From an uncultured Bacilli bacterium (GTDB taxonomy: Bacteria > Bacillota_I > Bacilli_A > RF39 > UBA660): a stretch of DNA of 10,262 nt. The notes below the pieces were generated by a model that saw only the letters and a program-made list of their open reading frames with translations, made no database searches and had not been told where the DNA came from. The DNA lies in assembly GCA_944350405.1 (NCBI GenBank), contig CALVPC010000033.1:1-10262 (forward strand), given 5' to 3'. Positions 5,995 to 10,262 of the stretch are shown here, piece by piece. Position 1 is the first letter of the stretch. Each line of letters opens with the position of its first letter. Both the position numbers and the translations under genes were made by a program.

Positions 5995-6601
5995 TATATC
6001 ATCTTCGGATTTGATGTTTGAAGAGGAAGTTAGTGATCAAGAAGTTTATGATAAAAGTGATCATTCTGATGTGATTTATAAATCTTCTAATAGTAAAGTA
6101 AAGTTTTTAATAGTTTTAGCGATTATTTTAATTATTATCTCAATTTTTTCTGCTTTACTTGGATTTATATATTTAGATAGAGATAGAGAAAATATTGTTA
6201 ATAATGGTGAAATGGTTATAAATCATTATGATTTGTTTGTTTCTCATTCTAATCAATATTTTGGTGGTAATCTTATATCTTTTGATGAACATCGTGACGT
6301 GGAACATCCATATTCTTATACTTTGGATGTTAGTAATCAAAATAATATTGATATAAAATATAGAATTGTTTTGGTTACTGAGGGATATTCTACAGATGAA
6401 ATTGATATGTCAGAAATTAATTATAATTTATTTGATGATGATAATTTAATTTCTTCTGGTACTTTACAAGAAATGGAAGAAATGGAACTTGCAAACGTTA
6501 CAGTTGATTCAAACTCTATTGATAATATTAAATTTGATATTTGGTCTTCTACTATAGATAAGGACTTAAGTTTTACTTTTAAAATAAATATTTTAGTTTA
6601 G
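5975..6601 (+). CDS. Membrane-anchored beta-rich protein, distant TasA-like relative
   Basis: A 208-residue protein with a 40-residue acidic, Ser-rich cytoplasmic N-terminus, a membrane segment about 43-66, and an extracytoplasmic C-terminal domain (about 72-208). The hydrophobic segment ends LLGFIYLDRDRE and lacks the SFA-aromatic junction, so cleavage by the neighbouring peptidase is not expected. The outer domain alternates like a beta-sandwich. Its order (NNGEMVINHY, YSYTLDVSNQNN, YRIVLVTEG, INYNLFDDDN, IKFDIW, FTFKINI) runs parallel to that of subunit 1, but identity is low. AAAGGAGG (5961-5968) precedes tandem ATGs at 5975 and 5978; either could be used. It overlaps the peptidase gene by 20 nt, indicating translational coupling. 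It is probably a membrane-held adaptor or fibre nucleator. The relation to TasA is my inference from strand pattern and context. Confidence 0.68.
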   Translation: MMRKKNSISSSDLMFEEEVSDQEVYDKSDHSDVIYKSSNSKVKFLIVLAIILIIISIFSALLGFIYLDRDRENIVNNGEMVINHYDLFVSHSNQYFGGNLISFDEHRDVEHPYSYTLDVSNQNNIDIKYRIVLVTEGYSTDEIDMSEINYNLFDDDNLISSGTLQEMEEMELANVTVDSNSIDNIKFDIWSSTIDKDLSFTFKINILV

Positions 6602-6610
6602 GAGGAAGCT

Positions 6611-7300
6611 ATGAAAGAATTTTTTAAGGAATTTTTTAAATTTTTGAGTGATAGTATACTTATTATTTGTTTGGCTTTTGCTTCGTTTTTATTTATTATT
6701 AATTTTTTCCATTATAGAGAAGTCTCATATCAATATAATACAGATTTGACTCAAAATAAACTATATACTGATTTTAAAGAAAATCTTTCTTCTGTTGAAG
6801 AGAAGATGCAATCTGTTGATTATGATAATCCAGAATTTGCTTTAACGGCAAAACCTATATATGAATACTTTAATGGTTGTAAAGATGTTTTGGAAAATAG
6901 TCTGTTTTATTCTTTAGATAAGGATAATTTGATAGATGATATGGATATTTATAATATGAATAACGAGCTTTTAAAAGAATATAATAATGTTTGTATGTTT
7001 AATATTTCAAATAATATTTTGAATATGTATAATGAAGGTAGGATTTCTGATAGTTTTGAGGAAGTATATAACAATATTGAAACAAAAAGAGAAATTGCTG
7101 TTATGTATGCTGAATTTTTAACAAAAGCAGGACTTGGCAATAGTGCTTATAATTTTTCAACAGATACTTTTAAATCTAGTATTTATAATGAAAATGCCAG
7201 TTATCTTGATTTAACTATTAAAAATTATTCAATGATTATTTCAATACTTGAGGATGTAGCTGATTGGTATGTTGTAGAGTTTGGAGGTAGATCTGTATGA
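6611..7300 (+). CDS. Bitopic membrane protein with helical outer domain, unknown family
   Basis: A 229-residue protein that I do not recognise. It has a lysine-rich N-terminus, one membrane segment (about 13-33, ending in FFHYRE), and an extracytoplasmic region (about 35-229) rich in Asn, Tyr, Glu and Asp, probably mostly helical. Cysteines C90 and C128 in the outer region could pair. The start is fixed by AGGAGG, which overlaps the stop codon of the preceding gene, 5-6 nt before the ATG. The next gene overlaps it by 4 nt (ATGA). Tight packing places it in the same operon as the SipW-like peptidase, so it is probably an accessory factor for secretion, assembly or anchoring of the TasA-like proteins. 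No catalytic motif is visible. Confidence 0.75.
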   Translation: MKEFFKEFFKFLSDSILIICLAFASFLFIINFFHYREVSYQYNTDLTQNKLYTDFKENLSSVEEKMQSVDYDNPEFALTAKPIYEYFNGCKDVLENSLFYSLDKDNLIDDMDIYNMNNELLKEYNNVCMFNISNNILNMYNEGRISDSFEEVYNNIETKREIAVMYAEFLTKAGLGNSAYNFSTDTFKSSIYNENASYLDLTIKNYSMIISILEDVADWYVVEFGGRSV

Positions 7301-7809
7301 GAGAGTTATTATGTAAGATATTTAGTTTTCTTAAATATATATTACTTATAGTGTCTTTTGGATTAGTATTTTATGGTATTATTAATACTTATGGAAGACT
7401 TGAGAAACCTTTAACTGAAGCAATTAGTATATTTGTTCCTTTTGGTGTAGTTCTTTTATTATTTTTAATTAATTTATTTACTAGATCTAAATATACTTCG
7501 ACTAGTTTACTTTTCAATTTTGTTTCAGTTTTTGCATTTGTTGTAATTATTATTATTTGTCTTCGTTCAATGTTTGATACTAATATGATTTTATTTCATA
7601 GATATGGTATAGATTATAATCCATCATTTTTTGCAGATAATTTATCAGTAATTTGTGCTATGCTTTATATGATTGGAGCTTCTAATGTTATACTTTTGAT
7701 TTGTGATATTTTAGATAAAGATAAAAAAAATAAAAAACATAAAAACACAACAAAGACGGATATTAAAAAAAATAAAAAATATTTAAATTATAATAAAATA
7801 GATAATTAA
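7297..7809 (+). CDS. Polytopic membrane protein (about 4 TM), unknown family
   Basis: A 170-residue protein that I do not recognise, starting at the ATGA overlap with the preceding gene. Four hydrophobic segments are visible (about 10-30, 42-62, 70-90 and 112-138). They are followed by a strongly basic Lys/Asn tail from about 139 that should lie in the cytoplasm. The outer loop between segments 3 and 4 contains the HRYGIDYNPSFF stretch. It is the last gene of the cassette. It is likely a membrane partner of the bitopic protein upstream, given the translational coupling. The very AT-rich tail and the following T-rich stretch contain no clear terminator, so transcription may continue into rsmA. 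Confidence 0.75.
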   Translation: MRELLCKIFSFLKYILLIVSFGLVFYGIINTYGRLEKPLTEAISIFVPFGVVLLLFLINLFTRSKYTSTSLLFNFVSVFAFVVIIIICLRSMFDTNMILFHRYGIDYNPSFFADNLSVICAMLYMIGASNVILLICDILDKDKKNKKHKNTTKTDIKKNKKYLNYNKIDN

Positions 7810-7862
7810 GAATATTCTTTATTATTTTTTATTATTTTTTTAAAATAATGTTGGTGGTTTAA

Positions 7863-8651
7863 ATGTCTAATTTTAAATTTAAAAAGCAATTTGGACAAAA
7901 TTTTTTAATTGATAATAATGTTATAAATAAGATAGTTTCAGATATTGAAGTTTTTCCTAATTCTTTAGTAATAGAAATTGGATGTGGTGATGGAAGATTA
8001 ACTAAGTATTTATGTGATAAATTTGATTTTGTATTAGGTTATGAGATTGATTTAGAAGTAAAGGAAGATTTATATAAAAATTTAGATAATTATGATAATT
8101 ATGAGATTATATTTGATGATTTTTTAAAAAGAGATGTTATTAATGATTTATTAAATAAATCTTATGATAATTTATATGTTATAGCTAATTTACCTTATTA
8201 TATTACTACACCAATTATTGAGAAGCTTACTTTACTTAATTTAAATATACAACTTATTAGAGTTATGGTTCAAAAAGAAGTTGGAGAAAGATTTACTGCT
8301 CTTCCTGGTAGTAAGAACTATGGTTCTATTACAGTTTATCTTAATTATAATTATAAAGTAGAGAAAAATTTTGTCGTAAGTAGAAATTGTTTTTTTCCTA
8401 AGCCTAATGTTGATAGTATTATTATTTCTTTTTATAAAAAAGATAAATTGTTTGTAAAAGATGAGATGTTTTTTTATAAATTAGTGAGAGATAGTTTTAA
8501 ATATAAACGTAAAACTATTCGTAATAATTTGAAAAACTATGATTTAGATGTTATTCAAAAAGTCCTTAATAAATATAATTTTGATTTATCTGTTCGGGCT
8601 GAGCAACTTGATGTTTCTATATTTTGCGATATTGCTAATAGTTTAAAATAA
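7863..8651 (+). CDS. rsmA: 16S rRNA dimethyladenosine transferase RsmA/KsgA
   Basis: Methylates two adjacent adenines in the 3'-terminal hairpin of 16S rRNA (A1518/A1519 in E. coli numbering) using S-adenosylmethionine, a late step in small-subunit biogenesis; its loss gives kasugamycin resistance. The 262 residues match the family. KKQFGQNFL is at 7-15, the SAM-binding motif EIGCGDGRLT at 38-47, the acidic residue YEID at 60-63, the catalytic NLPYYITTPII at 109-119, and VQKEVGERF at 136-144. FFPKPNVDS follows, and then a helical C-terminal domain. The start is ATG 7863 with a weak GGTGG site. In B. subtilis ksgA follows rnmV; here it follows the fibre cassette. No convincing promoter is seen directly upstream. 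Confidence 0.97.
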   Translation: MSNFKFKKQFGQNFLIDNNVINKIVSDIEVFPNSLVIEIGCGDGRLTKYLCDKFDFVLGYEIDLEVKEDLYKNLDNYDNYEIIFDDFLKRDVINDLLNKSYDNLYVIANLPYYITTPIIEKLTLLNLNIQLIRVMVQKEVGERFTALPGSKNYGSITVYLNYNYKVEKNFVVSRNCFFPKPNVDSIIISFYKKDKLFVKDEMFFYKLVRDSFKYKRKTIRNNLKNYDLDVIQKVLNKYNFDLSVRAEQLDVSIFCDIANSLK

Positions 8652-8660
8652 TTAATTATA

Positions 8661-8690
8661 GTAAATTTCTAAATTTTTAAGCATATGATT
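8661..8690 (+). promoter_or_regulatory. Possible sporulation-sigma (sigma-E/K type) promoter for yabG
   Basis: CATATGATTA (8682-8691) resembles the CATA-type -10 shared by sigma-E and sigma-K. GTAAATT (8661-8667) lies 14 nt upstream in the position of a sigma-E-like -35. In B. subtilis yabG is transcribed late in the mother cell. The match is partial in AT-rich DNA, so this is a suggestion only. Confidence 0.28.
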
Positions 8691-8705
8691 ACTTGAGGTG
8701 ATTGT

Positions 8706-9497
8706 ATGCTTTTTAATGTTGGAGATTTAGTTACTAGAAAATCTCATAATAATGATATGGTTTTTAAAATAAAGGATATAAATTCTGATATTGCTATATT
8801 AGAAGGGGTTAATTTAAGGTTAATTGCGGATGCTCCGATTGATGATTTAGAACCTTGTGAGTCTTGCTTTGAAGAGCTTACAGAAGATGATAGGACATTT
8901 GTTAAGAATATGGAGGATTATTTTAATTTAGACAGAGATAATTATTTTTATTTGCCGGGTAAGGTTTTACATATTGATGCTGATAAAGATTATTTAGATA
9001 GATGTTTAAAGTTTTATAAGGAAATGAATGTTGCTTGTTATGGAGTTGTTAGTAGTGAGGATAAGATTCATTTAAAAATTAATGACTATTTAGAGGAAAT
9101 TAATCCGGATGTTTTGGTTATAACTGGACATGATGCATATTATGAAAGTTCAGATGATTATACTTCTATTTCTAATTATAAGAATAGTGGTAATTTTATA
9201 AAAGCTGTTAAAATGGCTAGAAAATATGAAAAGGATCATGAAAAACTTATTATTATAGCAGGAGCATGTCAATCTGATTATGAGGAGCTTATAAAGGCAG
9301 GCTCTAATTTTGCTTCTAGCCCTAGAAGAATAAATATACATGCTTTGGATCCTGCTATAATTGCATCTTCTATTTGTTTGTCTAATAAAAATGATCCTAT
9401 AGACTTGATGAAAATACTTGCAAGAACTAAATATGGTAAGGATGGAATTGGTGGTATTATAACTAATGGTACTATGTATGTGGGGTATCCTAGATGA
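8706..9497 (+). CDS. yabG: Sporulation-specific cysteine protease YabG
   Basis: YabG is a mother-cell protease that trims spore coat proteins in B. subtilis and processes germination and coat proteins in Clostridioides difficile. The 263-residue protein keeps the family layout: an N-terminal segment starting FNVGDLVTRKSHNND, then an alpha/beta core with VLHIDADKDYLDRCLKFY (88-105). VITGHDAYY contains the candidate catalytic H142, and IIAGACQSDYEELIKAGSN contains the candidate catalytic C188. SSPRRINIHALDP and GGIITNGTMYVGYP close the protein. GAGGTGA (8695-8701), about 5 nt before ATG 8706, supports the start. It follows rsmA and precedes veg exactly as in B. subtilis. Its presence is good evidence that the organism forms endospores. 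Confidence 0.95.
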   Translation: MLFNVGDLVTRKSHNNDMVFKIKDINSDIAILEGVNLRLIADAPIDDLEPCESCFEELTEDDRTFVKNMEDYFNLDRDNYFYLPGKVLHIDADKDYLDRCLKFYKEMNVACYGVVSSEDKIHLKINDYLEEINPDVLVITGHDAYYESSDDYTSISNYKNSGNFIKAVKMARKYEKDHEKLIIIAGACQSDYEELIKAGSNFASSPRRINIHALDPAIIASSICLSNKNDPIDLMKILARTKYGKDGIGGIITNGTMYVGYPR

Positions 9498-9700
9498 TTG
9501 ATAAAGTCAAGAATGATGTTATTTTTTTTAAGGGCAAAAAAATAAATTTTAGATATAATGGAAGTAGAAATCAAGTAGAAGAATTTACTGGAATTATTGA
9601 TGGGTGTTATAAGGTTGTTTTTACTATAAAAACTGATAATTGTGTAAGATCTTTTTCTTATTCTGATGTTTTAATAGGAATTTTAGAAATTAATATATAA
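9494..9700 (+). CDS. veg: Veg family protein
   Basis: A 68-residue member of the Veg family, a small SH3-like barrel protein; in B. subtilis it is reported to stimulate biofilm matrix gene expression and to act in spore germination/outgrowth. Family pattern: GKKINFRYNGSRNQVEEFTG (14-33) aligns with [20 protein letters not shown], and VVFTIK with SFSYSDVL aligns with VFVIQ and VSYSYADVL. It is shorter than B. subtilis Veg (86), ending soon after the SYSDVL strand. Its ATG overlaps the yabG stop by 4 nt and no strong Shine-Dalgarno is present, so translation is probably coupled to yabG. This differs from B. subtilis, where veg has a very strong vegetative promoter of its own. Its location after yabG supports the assignment. 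Confidence 0.88.
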   Translation: MIDKVKNDVIFFKGKKINFRYNGSRNQVEEFTGIIDGCYKVVFTIKTDNCVRSFSYSDVLIGILEINI

Positions 9701-9737
9701 AATATGCTTATTTTATGTGTAAATATTGTAAAATCTA

Positions 9738-9765
9738 TTGACTTTTGTATTTTTTATAATATAAA
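9738..9765 (+). promoter_or_regulatory. Probable sigma-A promoter of spoVG
   Basis: TTGACT (9738-9743) is followed by overlapping -10 candidates. TATAAA (9760-9765) has a 16-nt spacer; the better TATAAT (9755-9760) would have only 11 nt. No sigma-H type AGGA...GAAT pair is visible, although spoVG of B. subtilis uses sigma-H. Confidence 0.55.
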
Positions 9766-9806
9766 ATTGTTGTAGAAGCAGTTTGCTTTTTGAAGGAGGA
9801 TTGTAG

Positions 9807-10067
9807 ATGAAGATTACATCAGTAAATGTACGTAAGATTGAAAAGGAAGGTTCTCGAATGAAAGGAATTGCATCAGTTTTATTAGATGATTGTTTTGCAG
9901 TTCATGATATTCGTATTATTGAAGGAGATAATGGATTATTTATAGCTATGCCAAGTAGAAAGACTGCTGCTGGGGGATATCGCGATATAGCTCATCCAAT
10001 TAATCCTGAAACTCGTACATTATTTGAAGAAGCTATTTTAGAAGCATATAAGACTGCTGAAGAATAG
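9807..10067 (+). CDS. spoVG: SpoVG, site-specific DNA/RNA-binding regulator
   Basis: SpoVG is a small dimeric nucleic-acid-binding protein that influences septation, sporulation and, in several Firmicutes, virulence or capsule genes. The 86 residues show the family signature: MKITSVNVRKI at the start, RMKGIASVLLDDCFAVHDIRII (18-39), GDNGLFIAMPSRKT (41-54), and YRDIAHPINPETR (58-70), followed by a short helix. It lacks the acidic C-terminal tail present in B. subtilis SpoVG (97 residues). AAGGAGG (9793-9799), 7 nt from the ATG, fixes the start. Base composition is less AT-rich than most neighbours, which suits strong expression. It is monocistronic by its promoter and terminator. In B. subtilis several genes (sspF, ispE, purR, yabJ) lie between veg and spoVG; here they are absent. 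Confidence 0.97.
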   Translation: MKITSVNVRKIEKEGSRMKGIASVLLDDCFAVHDIRIIEGDNGLFIAMPSRKTAAGGYRDIAHPINPETRTLFEEAILEAYKTAEE

Positions 10068-10075
10068 GAAATAAT

Positions 10076-10097
10076 AACACCTTAGGGTGTTTTTTTT
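10076..10097 (+). terminator. Terminator of spoVG
   Basis: A 6-bp stem, AACACC (10076-10081) with GGTGTT (10086-10091), has a TTAG loop and is followed directly by a T run. It begins 9 nt after the spoVG stop codon. Confidence 0.85.
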
Positions 10098-10106
10098 ATT
10101 TTATAA

Positions 10107-10135
10107 TTGTAAAACTAAAGTGAATTATGTATAAT
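10107..10135 (+). promoter_or_regulatory. Probable sigma-A promoter of the last gene
   Basis: TTGTAA (10107-10112) and a perfect TATAAT (10130-10135) are spaced by 17 nt, 30 nt before the ATG at 10165 and after the spoVG terminator. Confidence 0.6.
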
Positions 10136-10164
10136 TAATATATATAATAATGGGAGTTGAGATT

Positions 10165-10262
10165 ATGAATAAGAAAAATGAGCTTGGGGGGTCATTTTAT
10201 AAGTTATTAAATAAAGATATAAAAGAATTAAACGGGATAGTTATATCTTTATTTAGTGTATT
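10165..10262 (+). CDS. Start of an unidentified gene, 3'-truncated by the window edge
   Basis: An open frame runs from ATG 10165 to the end of the window (32 complete codons). It begins with a charged stretch, MNKKNELGG, and ends hydrophobic (GIVISLFSV). A GGGAG site (10152-10156) lies 8 nt before the ATG, and a good sigma-A promoter precedes it, so I consider it a real gene. The fragment is too short to name. It does not resemble the start of GlmU, which follows spoVG in B. subtilis. Confidence 0.6.
   Translation, partial: MNKKNELGGSFYKLLNKDIKELNGIVISLFSV

Noticed and set aside
7831..7849. 8-bp perfect hairpin ATTATTTT/AAAATAAT before rsmA
   Set aside because: Made only of A and T, 3-nt loop, and not followed by a T run; too weak to call a terminator.
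7848..7862. In-frame ATG upstream of rsmA
   Set aside because: It reaches a TAA after four codons and includes the Shine-Dalgarno region, so it is neither the start nor a credible leader peptide.
9278..9574. 98-codon minus-strand frame across yabG/veg
   Set aside because: It overlaps two well-supported genes, has no ribosome binding site and resembles no family.
9775..9790. Small hairpin GAAGCA/TGCTTT before the spoVG Shine-Dalgarno as a possible attenuator
   Set aside because: Stem of only 5-6 bp with a 3-nt loop and a short T run; probably chance.
1..10262. Mobile element, integrase, tRNA or attachment site explaining the cassette
   Set aside because: No transposase or recombinase frame, no tRNA, and no direct repeats flanking 3000-7863 were seen.

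Overview
The window is about 27% G+C by eye and comes from a low-GC, endospore-forming member of the Bacillota (Firmicutes). Shine-Dalgarno sites are strong (AGGAGG/AAAGGAGG), TGA is used as a stop (yabG and the gene ending at 7300), and intrinsic terminators are abundant. The gene order metG - tatD - 3D-domain gene - ... - rsmA/ksgA - yabG - veg - spoVG is the classic sporulation/housekeeping locus of Bacilli and Clostridia. YabG, Veg and SpoVG indicate a spore former. The exact lineage cannot be fixed from this window; an uncultured gut-type Bacilli or a related group would fit.

Layout, all on the + strand. 1-1279: 3' part of methionyl-tRNA synthetase, then a terminator. 1394-1549: a small membrane protein of 51 residues with its own promoter, and a terminator that overlaps its stop codon. 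1599-2345: tatD. 2382-2993: a membrane-anchored 3D/double-psi-barrel protein, then a terminator. 3115-7809: a seven-gene cassette. 7863-8651: rsmA. 8706-9497: yabG. 9494-9700: veg. 9807-10067: spoVG, then a terminator. From 10165: the start of an unidentified gene with its own promoter.

The cassette at 3115-7809 is the notable part. It sits where Bacillus subtilis carries rnmV (ribonuclease M5). It looks like a complete TasA/camelysin-type extracellular fibre system. It has two secreted subunits with SipW-type signal peptides, and a third TasA-like protein with a long cytoplasmic N-terminus and an Asp-rich linker. It also has a SipW-like Ser/His signal peptidase, a fourth, non-cleavable membrane-anchored beta-rich protein, and two membrane proteins of unknown family. 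A strong promoter precedes the two subunit genes, and a strong hairpin terminator separates them from the machinery genes, which have a possible second promoter. This suggests that subunits are made in excess over assembly and anchoring components. The inferred scheme is that the peptidase trims the subunits, their freed N-terminal strands help them polymerise (as known for TasA), and the anchored proteins hold or nucleate the fibre at the membrane. The last two proteins would be dedicated accessory factors. The function is inferred; the gene families and motifs are seen directly.
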